Shown: piece by piece, positions 1 to 8,773 of the stretch
Numbering within the stretch: the stretch's first letter is position 1
Layout: each line of letters starts with the position of its first letter
NCBI GenBank assembly: GCA_024196135.1
Contig: JAMQCK010000674.1
Span: 1 to 17,957 of the forward strand
Direction: 5' to 3'
DNA: 17,957 bases
Source of the DNA: Pleurotus ostreatus/Saccharomyces cerevisiae fusant
Taxonomy: Eukaryota > Opisthokonta
Program-made: the position numbers and the translations under genes
The notes under the pieces: model-generated
Told to the model about the DNA's origin: nothing
Databases searched by the model: none
The model's input: the letters and a program-made list of their open reading frames with translations, nothing else

Positions 1-408
1 GTTCAAAGTCAGAGGTTCATCGCCAGATAGAGCGAGTGGCCGCTCGTAGTCCTCTGGCCGCATTTCAAGCCAGCCTGTGGCGGATACGAAAATATAGGAC
101 CAGACGGTGGGGTTTGCGCGTATGAGATCACGCCACTTCGAGCAGACATGGCTGAGGAGTGTAGGGTAGTCGAGGACGCCACACCGTATCAGAAAAGCAC
201 GAAGATCACTGTAGACCCTGCCAACTGAGCCGGGCTTTGGATCAACGAGTTCCGAAGGGACAGAGAGCGTCAGTATATGGTTGATGAGCTCGTTGGGTAA
301 GTCGTGTATGGGAAACGGCTGGCGCGCGCTTGGTGTCTGTTGGGTCGTCTGCTCCTTCGTGGCGGCGTCAGTAAAGGCACTTGGCCACTGTAAAATTCTA
401 CGCACCAT
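1..408 (-). CDS. F-box-like protein, N-terminal 136 residues (cut by left edge)
   Basis: The frame is open from an ATG at 408-406 to the window edge (136 codons). An in-frame TAG at 426-424 supports this start. After a polar leader of about 35 residues comes an F-box-like segment: LPNELINHILTLSVP, then VCSKWRDLIRANPTVWSYIFV at about residues 90-110. The later S-G-D-E-P-L-T-L-N aligns with R-S-G-x-R-P-L-T-L-S in the other four F-box-like genes here, so it is a paralog and continues beyond the edge. It is the most divergent of the five. Its F-box is closer to the usual basidiomycete form, with V-C-x-x-W-R-D and a T-V-W-S tail, and it lacks the I-I-P-R-F-x-P-P leader of the others. By family knowledge, F-box proteins bind Skp1 and recruit substrates to SCF ubiquitin ligases; the substrate is unknown. 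No intron is seen in this part. Confidence 0.85.
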   Translation of the reverse strand, partial: MVRRILQWPSAFTDAATKEQTTQQTPSARQPFPIHDLPNELINHILTLSVPSELVDPKPGSVGRVYSDLRAFLIRCGVLDYPTLLSHVCSKWRDLIRANPTVWSYIFVSATGWLEMRPEDYERPLALSGDEPLTLN

Positions 409-725
409 AATGATCCGTGTCCTCTACTTTGCTTGGGCGCTGGCGGATGTTCTGGCTTGAGAGTTGTCGACGAGATGATGGCGCTGGTCAAGACCTACTC
501 CGATGTCACACGGTACCGCGTGCTTATATATGTACATGACTGTGTATGTCCGAAGGCGTGGAAGGGTTTGTAACAACAACAAGGGAACAAACAAAGATGC
601 TTTTGTTTGATAGCGCGGAATTCGCGTCAGCCAATTTATTCCAATTCCAATCAGATGCACATATATTGTCCGATTCTCATGTCCACCCTGATTAGTATTA
701 GCCCCGTTGGCCTCCAAAGATGGAC
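409..725. other. intergenic region between two minus-strand F-box-like genes
   Basis: This 317 bp spacer holds the presumed promoter of the left-edge gene and the 3' end of the gene at 726-2366. A 97-codon minus-strand frame (717-424) runs through it, but it ends at a TAG just before the left gene's start and has no recognisable composition or motif, so I do not call it. Confidence 0.5.
524..530 (-). promoter_or_regulatory. TATA-like box of the left-edge F-box gene
   Basis: TATATAA on the minus strand lies about 116 bp upstream of the ATG at 408. This is a spacing similar to that of the TATATAA before the GH30 gene. It is assigned by position and motif only. Confidence 0.4.
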
Positions 726-2366
726 CTAGAGATTGCGAGGGTCACTGACACTATGCTCTTCGTCAGAACCTTCCGCTTCATCGACGCACTCCCGAATACC
801 CAGCTCGATGTCCTCCCGTTTGTGCGCCATCGCCTCCAAGCGCTCCTGATACAGGGTCTCCGCCTCCGGACTGCCTTCACCCTCTCTGAAGTGCGCTACC
901 TCCACATGCGCAATCTCCCCATCAGACCACCCCACGGGCCACCGCGCCTCGACCATGTTGAAAATGTCGCTGTTCTTGAACGATGAATTGACCCTCGTGT
1001 TGTCGATGACCAGGCAGCGGAGGCGCGGTACGAGCGCCGGTAGCCCTTCGTCCGTGCGCCGCGCGAGTGCGTGCAGCAAGCTAGCCTCCATGTGGACCAT
1101 TGTCGAGTCGAGGCGGAGGGTACGGAGCGCGGGCATGAGCTGCAGCGCGCTGACTAGCTCCGGGAGCGTCGCGCCAAAGGTAGTCAGCTCGAACTCTGTG
1201 ACGTTGCACCGTGAGCGCTGGATGAAGCCCTGCAGCGCCGGAATGAGGAGACCCTCCCTGTCATGTCCCCAATAATACGGTTTCTGACCGAGCTGCACGC
1301 GCCGAGTGACCGCGAGCGACGTCAAGGCGGGGGCAGTCAGAGCGCCCAGGAAGCACTCCAGGCCGGGCACCCCGTCGGGCTGCTTGCCCTCCATTCCCGG
1401 CTGCGTCGCGAGCATGATGTGCAGGTTGTCGAGCTGAGGGAAGTCGGTGGTGAGCGAGCTCCACGGGGTCTGCGCCTCGTGGATGGCTCGTATTCCCTGG
1501 TCCTCGACCTCGTAGAGGGTGCAGCGGAAGGTCCGGAGGCAAGGCATGTACATCATAAAGTTGATTACATCGACAGTGTAGCACGGCGCCTCGGGCAGGC
1601 AGAAGCATGTCATATTTGACAACGGAAAGTACGCGAGCCCGAAGAGCAGTGGTGTGTTGAAGACGGCGCTGCGCAGCCCCTCCAGGGAGAAAGACACGAG
1701 TCGTGGCGCGTCATGGAAAGCTGGTATGGGGCCTCTCTCTGGCCTTCTCCACCTGGCGTGGAGTCTGACGAAGTAGCTCACTGCGTTCGACGAAGAGGTC
1801 GACTGCCGGTCCGCGCCACAGTGGATGTGTACCGTCTCAAGCATCGGGGTCGAGAGCACGTGGGGTGAAAACAATGGCAACGGCGAGTCGTACGCTTTCC
1901 GGTGATTGAAGTTCAGGCATAGGCGTCGAAGCCGCGGTAGGCTATCCTTGAAAGGCGGATACATGATCAGGGCCACGGCCGATCCGCTGCCGACGTCGAC
2001 AGAGAGGGTCAGCGGGCGTGAGCCCGAGCGGGCGAGCATGTTTGTGAAGTATCTGTCCCTCCATATCTCGTTCTTTCCCTTGATGAGATCGTGCATGCCG
2101 GCGTCGACGAACAGATACGCGTGTAGCGCTTGGCTGGAGCGCGCGCAATCTTGCCAACGTGGGCAGACTCGAGCGATAAGTGCAGGGTAGTCAAAAACAC
2201 CACTACGACGCATGTACGCGACGTATTGGGCGCCCGCTCCAGGTCTCGGGTCTACGAGAGCGTCTGGCAGAGAAAGAATGAACATGATTTCGAGGAGCTC
2301 GTCAGGGACTTGGTTGATGAAGCAATGTCCTTTTGAAGGAGCGCGGAAGCGCGGTCGCAAGGACAT
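726..2366 (-). CDS. F-box-like protein (546 aa), divergent paralog
   Basis: An uninterrupted 546-codon frame. The start aligns with the paralog leader (P-R-F-R-A-P here, P-R-F-x-P-P elsewhere). The F-box-like segment spans about residues 17-85: INQVPDELLEIMFILSLP, then VCPRWQDCARSSQALHAYLFV. Then come the family block RSGSRPLTLSV, a Leu-rich middle without clear LRR periodicity, and the C-terminal WPVGW motif at about residue 476. The tail carries E-D-I-E-L, the counterpart of D-I-D-L in the others. It lacks the large acidic insert of the paralogs at 6668, 10685 and 16208, and its middle region is clearly diverged. The likely role is an SCF substrate receptor (family knowledge); function and target are unknown. 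No intron is needed, unlike most non-F-box neighbours. Confidence 0.9.
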   Translation of the reverse strand: MSLRPRFRAPSKGHCFINQVPDELLEIMFILSLPDALVDPRPGAGAQYVAYMRRSGVFDYPALIARVCPRWQDCARSSQALHAYLFVDAGMHDLIKGKNEIWRDRYFTNMLARSGSRPLTLSVDVGSGSAVALIMYPPFKDSLPRLRRLCLNFNHRKAYDSPLPLFSPHVLSTPMLETVHIHCGADRQSTSSSNAVSYFVRLHARWRRPERGPIPAFHDAPRLVSFSLEGLRSAVFNTPLLFGLAYFPLSNMTCFCLPEAPCYTVDVINFMMYMPCLRTFRCTLYEVEDQGIRAIHEAQTPWSSLTTDFPQLDNLHIMLATQPGMEGKQPDGVPGLECFLGALTAPALTSLAVTRRVQLGQKPYYWGHDREGLLIPALQGFIQRSRCNVTEFELTTFGATLPELVSALQLMPALRTLRLDSTMVHMEASLLHALARRTDEGLPALVPRLRCLVIDNTRVNSSFKNSDIFNMVEARWPVGWSDGEIAHVEVAHFREGEGSPEAETLYQERLEAMAHKREDIELGIRECVDEAEGSDEEHSVSDPRNL

Positions 2367-3799
2367 TTTAGTCGTGAAGTTGCCTGGCGTATGTTCTTAG
2401 GACTGAAATCGGAGTTCGATTCGTCATGAATAGAAATGTAGAGGAGCTCGAAGCTCACCTTTCAGACGTCGGTCGACCCGATTAGCCGCCGTTTTCGAAG
2501 ATGCCTCTCGCTTGCTGTGACAGAAATTGGGCATTAGCCAAGACACTCTGACCTCAAATGAGTATTGAAGTCACCCAGTGGACTTGAAAAGATGATGGAA
2601 GTCAAGGTCAAGCGGCGTGGGCAGACTTCGGAACTCCCCGTACGCCATCACGATCAAATGGAGCCAAACAAGGTGGCTCTTGTTCTCGACCCCCATGAGG
2701 CCGAACACTGAACAGTCATGCTTTTCTACGCATCAAGGCCTCCCTCGAAATTCCACCAATGATTACTACTTTATTGAACTCCGGAGATCAGATTCTGCTA
2801 AGGATACCTCAATTGCTCTGTGGCTTGATCATAGTAGACGGATTTGTCTACACTTTGAGCGGGAACGGCACTTACCTGGAACCACAACCTCGTTTGTCCT
2901 CTACTGGCAGGCTCCGGGGTCTCCTGTCGCGCGATGGCATGGGTAGCAAGTCACCCCCATCAGGCTGACAGGCCCGAGGTCCGAGATGACTGGCCGCCTC
3001 AAGCCTCTTCGAAGAAGGCCTTTCCCCAAGAAGCCTTACAGACATTCCCCGTCGGTCAGCAGACCGAAGATCTCTATGGGATCCCGTTCATGTCCTGACT
3101 TACTCGTGGTGAGCTTTCCCCGTGACCACGTCGTAGTCAGGCTGACCTTGCTCCGGTAGCGGACGTCGACGAGCAGCCATACGGGAAGTTCGCAACGGAG
3201 CTCGAACCACCTTGTACGCCTGTCATCATACGCTTACTCGTGAGCATGCTCGGGAGCTGACCGGTAGCTCTCGCCTTCAATATGCCTCCATTCTCAGCGC
3301 CGAGTGCGGTGGCGCACCGGGACCATAGGCGCCTCGCCGTTTACTACCTCCCGGCACGTCGCCGGCGACGATGCGTGATCCAGGGACCCATGTGAATGCC
3401 TTCAGCAGCTACTGAACGACGGCACATGTACTGCTCCTTTCGTACGCGACCTTGTTCTTTCTTCCTCTTCCAGCCCACTGCTCCGTCTCCGTCTCGGTTC
3501 ACTCGCCTCAGGGGACTTGCAGGATCGTCGAGGATTGCCTCAGCGCTAGGATGCGGTCGTCCGCTTCCATCGATCGAAGTAACTTTGTTCAATGTTCGTG
3601 CCATTCGCGTCCTCCTGTGCCTCTGGGCTATTTGGATGCGCTCTTGAGCAGACGAGCATGTCCTCGAGGTCGACAGTTAATGAAGGATGAGCGTATATAA
3701 ACCAGGTTCGCTTGCACTACCATATCTCACAGCGCTCTATCTCAGAGCTCTCCGCAGCAGACCCTCCTCCTGTTTCTTTAGCGAAGCTTCGTTCTCATC
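2367..3799. other. 1.4 kb region without a supported gene
   Basis: It contains the 5' flank of the minus-strand F-box gene and the promoter of the GH30 gene. Two overlapping plus-strand frames (2617-2946 and 2759-2968) and one minus-strand frame (3604-3344) are open, but none shows a recognisable domain, signal peptide or paralog block. I see no terminal repeats, transposase motifs or tRNA. It could hold decayed sequence or a non-coding transcript; the sequence alone does not say. Confidence 0.5.
3694..3700 (+). promoter_or_regulatory. TATA box of the GH30 glucanase gene
   Basis: TATATAA lies 100 bp upstream of the ATG at 3800, followed by a pyrimidine-rich stretch (about 3720-3780) typical of fungal transcription start regions. 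It is the clearest core promoter in the window. Confidence 0.6.
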
Positions 3800-6177
3800 A
3801 TGAAGTGGACCTTCGCGGTCAATATGCTGGTCGTCGCGCAGATAGCTGTGGCGCAGCAGATCTACGATGTGGTATGTGGCCGATCGTCCTGCTCCCTAAA
3901 TACCATTCACGACGATATCCTACAGTGGCAAACGAAGGTGCGCATCACGAGAATAACAATCGCTCATCGTCGCTGACGACCATGTATGCAGTGGGACCGA
4001 ACGTCGCTACTTTCCACGGTCGGGAGTGCCAATCCCGTGAACTTCACTACCCCGGGAGGCGCGAAGTCAGCCGACATCGTCGTCCACGACACCCAGGTCT
4101 ATCAGTCCATCTACGGCTTCGGCGGCTCGCTCAGTGCGTATTTTACGCATGCAAACATGTACTGCACTCACAATTCGATAGCTGATTCCGCAGCGCTGAC
4201 CCTCAAGAATCTCAAGGTATGATCCGCGGTGGGCAAATGCGATGGACGAACTGATGACATGCGAGCAGAATCGTAACATCAATAATTATTGGAACCTCCT
4301 GCGATATCTGTTCGACCCGACTGATGGCGCGAACGCGGCGGGGCTGAGCTACGTCCGAGTGCCCCTGGGCGCATCGGATTTTTCTGCCGGCAGTGAGTCC
4401 GTCTCACTCCCAGCTGTCTTTTACAACTGACGGGAGACCTTGCAGTCTATAGCTTTGACGACGTGAATGGCGATACTTCGTAAGTCTGCCGGCTCTCTCC
4501 CCATCGCTTATACTAACATTCACCCAGCTTCACCAACTTCAATATCAACCGCGCGCCCTCCTACCTCTTCTCCGTCCTCCGCGACATCCAGTCAGTCAAC
4601 CGCTACCTCAAGATCCACGTCGTTCCCTGGTCGCCTCCTGGCTGGATGAAGACCACCGGCACGATGAACGGCGGGTCCCTCAGGACCCAGTACCTCACCC
4701 CGTACGCTACGTACCTCCTGAAGTGCCTGCAGGGCTTCAAGAGCCAGGGCATCAACCTGTACGCGATCTCCATCCAGAACGAGCCGCAGAATAGCAACCC
4801 GACGTATCCGACGGCGGTGTTTACGCCGGCACAGGAGGCGCAGATTGGGAATGCGTTGAGGTCGTTGATGAATAACAATGGGTTCGGGGGCGTGAAGCTT
4901 ATTGGTGAGTTGGTTGGACGCAAAGATGGCCCGAGCGCTCAACGGTTTACAGGTTATGAGCATAACTGGGACACGGCGGCGGCGTATCCTGTTACGCTTA
5001 TCAACGACGCGCCAAATGCCTTCGCTGGTGTTGCCTTCCATTGCTACGCGGTATGAATGCATGAGCTCAATCTCGATGTACGCTACTAAACTGCCACCCA
5101 GGGAAACGTGGGCCAGATGGATAGCTTCCACAACGCCCACCCCAACAAGGAGATCTGTGAGTTTCGGCTGACGTCCTACGTCCACATTTACTCATAGAAC
5201 CCAGACTTCACCGAATGCGCTGGCCTGGTTGGCAGCGATTGGTGGAGCGACATCAAGTGGTACACGGATAACATGTACGTCGAACATCTTTTCTCCAGAC
5301 CGTTCGTCACTAAATTCGAACCCAGCTTCATCGGCGGCGTCAATCACAACGCAGCCACAGGCCTGATGTGGAACATCGCCCTCGACGGAAACGGCAACCC
5401 CAAGCTTCCCAACACGAACAGCTGCGGTGGACCTGGCTGCCGCGCCATCGCGCAGGTCAACTCGGACGGTTCGTGGAGTGTGAATCAAGAATGTACGTCG
5501 ACTTCTGCTGCTCTCTCCTCATATCCTATCCTGATGTTCTCATTCCAGTCTACGCCATGGCCCACGTCTCAAAGGCGACCATCCCGAAGGACGTTGGTGG
5601 CCCTATGGGGCGTCGTATCGGGACGACCGTCAGCGGCAGCCTCGGCTGGGGCCTGGTCACTACTGGCTTCGTCACGGAGCGCGTTAACAAGGCAGACTGG
5701 CAGCGCTACTCGCTCGTCGTTCTCAATTGTGCGACCCATTGTCTCCACTCGCTGTTCAGCACTGCTGATGCTCCATACAGATGCCGATAACACGAACGGC
5801 GCTTGGAACCCACGGCCAATCCAGGTCGGTCAAGACAATATTTTCCCGCACGCAACTCCGTTGTGCTGATAAAATGCCTACAGACGACGATTGAGTTTCG
5901 CGGCAAGCAGGCGACCTTCACCTTCCCAGTGGGCGTCACAACTCTTTGGTGGTACGCGGCAAGCCCGTCGGCAAAGGACACGGCTACAGCTGAGGGGTTC
6001 AATGCGACCGCAACTGAGGGGTCTAACGCAACCTCGACCGAAGAGGGGACGAATGCGGGTAATGAGACCGTACTCACCAATGAAACGGCTAGCGTGAGCG
6101 CCTCCGGAACAACTAGACGACGGGAGGAGCCTTTCTTCTACAAGCTACCGCGTCAGACCTTCGCACCTGCGCAGTGA
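3800..6177 (+). CDS. secreted GH30 endo-beta-1,6-glucanase, 14 exons
   Basis: By family knowledge this hydrolyses beta-1,6-glucan, a fungal cell-wall polymer, outside the cell. Inferred exons: 3800-3871, 3926-3937, 3992-4133, 4182-4216, 4269-4392, 4446-4479, 4528-4904, 4953-5050, 5102-5156, 5205-5274, 5326-5492, 5549-5728, 5781-5824, 5884-6177. All introns are GT-AG and 48-59 nt; the spliced frame is 567 codons. Residues 1-18 are a signal peptide (cleavage near A-V-A/Q-Q). Family blocks in order: I-Y-G-F-G-G-S-L-T, DPTDGANAAGLSYVRVPLGA, S-P-P-G-W-M-K, S-I-Q-N-E-P-Q-N (Glu225, probable acid/base), H-C-Y-A, Y-F-T-E-C (Glu320, probable nucleophile), L-M-W-N, and T-T-L-W-W-Y. Length and motifs fit the fungal GH30 beta-1,6-glucanase group. 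Odd points: exon 2 is only 12 nt (W-Q-T-K), and about 72 Thr/Asn-rich residues follow the W-W-Y that normally lies near the end. Wall remodelling or attack on other fungi are both possible roles. Confidence 0.93.
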
Positions 6178-6380
6178 GATTGTTGCTCGGAGCTGATTGT
6201 CGAAGACAGGGAGAGATTGAATTGTACTACTAATTGTATTTGTAATCTATGCCAACGTATGCATGATGGAAGCTCGGCCATTCAGGGAAATGCTGAGATG
6301 TGACATGCTTATGCTGTGGTACTGTATTACTGTTCCCAGGCAATTTCACTTCCAAAGCCTGAAAGGTAGGGTTGAACTCG

Positions 6381-6400
6381 CGTGACACCGTTATGTCACG
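6381..6400. repeat. 7-bp perfect inverted repeat, 6-nt spacer
   Basis: Arms CGTGACA and TGTCACG flank CCGTTA, about 270 bp upstream of the F-box ATG at 6668. It could be a binding site for a dimeric regulator or chance. Confidence 0.55.
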
Positions 6401-6489
6401 GGCCTTCGGAGGTTGCCGAGCACATCGATCGCCTTGCTCTCTTTCTCCTTACCACCATCAGCGTCTCGCTCGCGTATCTCCACAGACAC

Positions 6490-6512
6490 AGCAGCGAGAA
6501 CGTCTCGCTGCT
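6490..6512. repeat. 10-bp perfect inverted repeat, 3-nt loop
   Basis: Arms AGCAGCGAGA and TCTCGCTGCT surround ACG, ending 155 bp before the F-box ATG. If transcribed it would form a stable hairpin in the 5' leader; in DNA it is a near-continuous palindrome. No function is known to me. Confidence 0.7.
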
Positions 6513-6612
6513 CGGGCTATTAGCGCTGGATATTAGTGTCGGAACCTCTGCAGTACGCTTGCCCTCCGCCGCTTCAAGCCCGCCAGGGGTGGCTACCTCC
6601 GCAAGAGGCACT

Positions 6613-6633
6613 CTCGTAGAGCCTTCCTACGAG
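6613..6633. repeat. 7-bp perfect inverted repeat, 7-nt spacer
   Basis: Arms CTCGTAG and CTACGAG flank AGCCTTC, ending 34 bp before the ATG at 6668, so it probably lies in the 5' leader of the F-box transcript, where a hairpin could affect initiation. Confidence 0.55.
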
Positions 6634-6667
6634 AACATCACCAGCTTTCTTTCCCTGCTGATTAACA

Positions 6668-8449
6668 ATGCCACTACACTCCGTCATCATACCTCGATTT
6701 CAACCACCCAGGCAATGCTTTATCAACGAGCTGCCCGTGGAGATCCTGGAGATGGTCTTCGTGGCGTCTGTCCCCACGTCCCTTTCCCAGCCCACACCCG
6801 GGAGCGTTAGCGCAGTCGTCCGATACATGAATCGGGTGGGTGTGCGCGATTATCCCAGTCTCATTGCCCTCGTCTGCCACAGGTGGCACGGGGTGGCTCG
6901 CGCCAGTCAAGCACTCCACTCCTTCATGTTCGTCGACGTCGAGGATGCGTACGACTTCGCACAAGAAAGCGCCTACTACGAGACGTACCTTGCGCGCTCG
7001 GGCAACCGCCCTCTGACGCTCTCTATCAGCGGCATGCAGGGTACCTGCCTCGACCTCCTCGCTGACGAGCCCTTCCGAGATCACCTCCCGCGTCTGCGGT
7101 GGGCGTGCATCGACATGTATGTCTATGAGCTAGCAGGCGAACACGAGGATGCTACTGGGCAGGATGTGTTCCCTTTGTTCCCCGGGATAGAGACGCCGCT
7201 CTTGGAGACCCTGCACGTCGATCTCGGTCAAGACGGAGGATATTTCTCGACGGACGGTGCGCATGAATACTTCAGAAGCCTGGGCGGAGACGCCATGGGC
7301 GAGGATGACAAAATCTTCCGATATTCACCGCGCTTGGTGTCGTTCTCGATGGACAGATTTGACCCCGAGGACCTGTGGACCCCGCTTTCGCTAAAGAACG
7401 CCGGGCTAGATTATGAAACGTTGACGTGTCTGCGACTTCCTTACGTCCAGCTTCGCGCAGCGGAGTGGCACGAGTTTCTCGCTCTACTGCCTGTCCTTGA
7501 GATCTTCAGCTGCAGGGTGTTTGGCGTCGAGGAAGGAGTAGCGGAGGAGGACGAGGTGGAAGAAGATGCGAATGGGGACGATACCTCCAAGCACACAAGA
7601 TCAGAGAGCGGATCTGAGCCATCGAGCCTGAGCAGCGAGGACGACCAGTCAGGCGTACAACGGACAATCACCGACGCTGGCTTTCTCACTCTCCCACATC
7701 TGGCCTGCCTCTCTATCTTCAGTGATTCCGAAATCTGGCGTCCACTGTTACCTTTGGATACGCATACGGGCGTCGGCGAAGTTCTCGCCAGGCTCCTTCT
7801 CCCTTCCCTCACAGCATTCGGCTACAGGACGGCAAATTCTCGATCTGCATCCGACGACGACGACGAAAGTGACGCAGCGAGGCGCGCGGCTTCCTCCTTG
7901 ACTTTCGAGAGATTCCTGCCTCCCGCTCTCCAAATCCTCGTTCAGCGCTCCGGGTGCGAGGTGCGCGAGCTTACCCTCGACACGCCATATATGAGACTGC
8001 ACGACGTCGTCGGGTTGCTCAAAATCCTACCCGAATTGCGTGCGCTGCACCTTGATCTGAGCATGCTTGCTTGCGAAGACACAGGCGACCTGCTGAGGCG
8101 GTTAGCACGTCGGTCTGAGGGAGGTGCCCTCGATCTCGTCCCTAAGCTCACTCGTCTGGTTCTCGATAACCAGGAGAAGGACATTCATCATGGACAAGGT
8201 GCTGTTCCCCTCAGCGAGCTCCTCACGTTCGTTGGTGAAAGGTGGCCCGTGGGTTGGACGGACTGGCAGATTGCAAGTGTGCACGCGGTTGTGAGCGAGG
8301 GTCTGGAAGACATTATATATAACGGCGGGTCGGATGAAGGGAAGGGGAAGGTGCAAGAATTCTCAATACCGGAACACTGGAAGGAGCTTCGCAGTGTAAG
8401 AAGGCGGGGTGACATTGACTTGGTCCTAGAGTACTCGGATTCGGATTAG
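6668..8449 (+). CDS. F-box-like protein (593 aa), plus-strand member
   Basis: An uninterrupted 593-codon frame. The start context is AACAATGCC, and the leader S-V-I-I-P-R-F-Q-P-P matches the paralogs at 10685 and 16208. The F-box-like segment spans about residues 18-90: FINELPVEILEMVFVASVP, then VCHRWHGVARASQALHSFMFV. The core includes RSGNRPLTLSI, VFPLFPGIETPLLETLHVDL, LRLPYVQLRAAEW and E-I-F-S-C-R. Two acidic/Ser-rich low-complexity inserts follow, near residues 288-330 and 395-410. The C-terminal part has Leu-rich segments, WPVGW at residue 526 and G-D-I-D-L near the end. By family knowledge it may serve as an SCF ubiquitin-ligase substrate receptor, with the variable inserts and Leu-rich part contacting substrate (inference). 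It is the only plus-strand member of the five and lies between the GH30 and kelch genes. Confidence 0.92.
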   Translation: MPLHSVIIPRFQPPRQCFINELPVEILEMVFVASVPTSLSQPTPGSVSAVVRYMNRVGVRDYPSLIALVCHRWHGVARASQALHSFMFVDVEDAYDFAQESAYYETYLARSGNRPLTLSISGMQGTCLDLLADEPFRDHLPRLRWACIDMYVYELAGEHEDATGQDVFPLFPGIETPLLETLHVDLGQDGGYFSTDGAHEYFRSLGGDAMGEDDKIFRYSPRLVSFSMDRFDPEDLWTPLSLKNAGLDYETLTCLRLPYVQLRAAEWHEFLALLPVLEIFSCRVFGVEEGVAEEDEVEEDANGDDTSKHTRSESGSEPSSLSSEDDQSGVQRTITDAGFLTLPHLACLSIFSDSEIWRPLLPLDTHTGVGEVLARLLLPSLTAFGYRTANSRSASDDDDESDAARRAASSLTFERFLPPALQILVQRSGCEVRELTLDTPYMRLHDVVGLLKILPELRALHLDLSMLACEDTGDLLRRLARRSEGGALDLVPKLTRLVLDNQEKDIHHGQGAVPLSELLTFVGERWPVGWTDWQIASVHAVVSEGLEDIIYNGGSDEGKGKVQEFSIPEHWKELRSVRRRGDIDLVLEYSDSD

Positions 8450-8576
8450 CCATGAAAAAAATCTATCAACTTCGTAACAGCATAGTATTCCATATACCCT
8501 TGAAGAGGGACCTTCGCTCTCTAGTTAGTCAGGTAGTTCCTTCAGTCACTGATTTGGTCACGGTTCAACTTTCCAT

Positions 8577-8617
8577 CACGTGCGGTCCTCGGATATTTCC
8601 GAAGAACGCGCCACGTG
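8577..8617. promoter_or_regulatory. pair of CACGTG E-boxes upstream of the kelch gene
   Basis: Two perfect CACGTG palindromes lie at 8577-8582 and 8612-8617, 35 bp apart and 157-197 bp upstream of the ATG at 8774. CACGTG is the core site of Pho4/Cbf1-type bHLH regulators in yeasts. Use in this organism is inference from motif and position. Confidence 0.4.
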
Positions 8618-8631
8618 CTGCTTTAGCCATT

Positions 8632-8673
8632 GTCGCCGCCGCCGTCGTCGTCGTCGTCGCCGTCGTTGTCGAC
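8632..8673. repeat. GTC/GCC trinucleotide microsatellite (14 triplets)
   Basis: Fourteen consecutive triplets of form GNC or GTT, including a run of five GTC and a run of three GCC, lie about 100 bp upstream of the kelch ATG, probably in the 5' leader. It is the source of poly-Arg, poly-Val or poly-Asp spurious frames. Confidence 0.75.
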
Positions 8674-8773
8674 GATCCCGACGCTTGCCATCGGTGTTGT
8701 ACTCTGAGGGACGCCCGACCGCAGGGGCATCGGACATTGCCGTCGGCTTGCCGACTGGAAATCCCACGCGAAC

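Larger units (their letters stand above)
6178..6667. other. intergenic region with three perfect inverted repeats
   Basis: This 490 bp region separates the GH30 stop from the next plus-strand F-box gene and must hold the GH30 3' end and the F-box promoter. The first 200 bp are AT-richer, as expected for a 3' UTR. The second half holds three perfect short inverted repeats, listed separately. An open frame from 6382 overlaps the F-box gene out of frame and is not supported. Confidence 0.6.
8450..8773. other. intergenic region with E-box pair and trinucleotide repeat
   Basis: This 324 bp region between the F-box stop and the kelch ATG holds the kelch promoter. It contains two CACGTG sites and a GTC/GCC triplet repeat. 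Frames open through it are repeat-driven (Arg- or Val-rich) and not supported as genes. Confidence 0.55.

Noticed and set aside
2617..2968. Two overlapping plus-strand frames (109 and 69 codons) in the gene-poor region
   Set aside because: No recognisable motif, no paralog block and two competing frames; not enough to call a gene.
3712..4185. 157-codon plus-strand frame over the GH30 5' end
   Set aside because: It reads through two introns in the wrong frame; the spliced GH30 model explains the region better.
4592..5185. 197-codon minus-strand frame in the GH30 gene
   Set aside because: It is antisense to GH30 exons that hold the catalytic motif; no domain features of its own.
6382..6810. 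142-codon plus-strand frame overlapping the F-box start
   Set aside because: It runs out of frame into the F-box coding sequence and shows no domain; the F-box frame matches its paralogs from the first codons.
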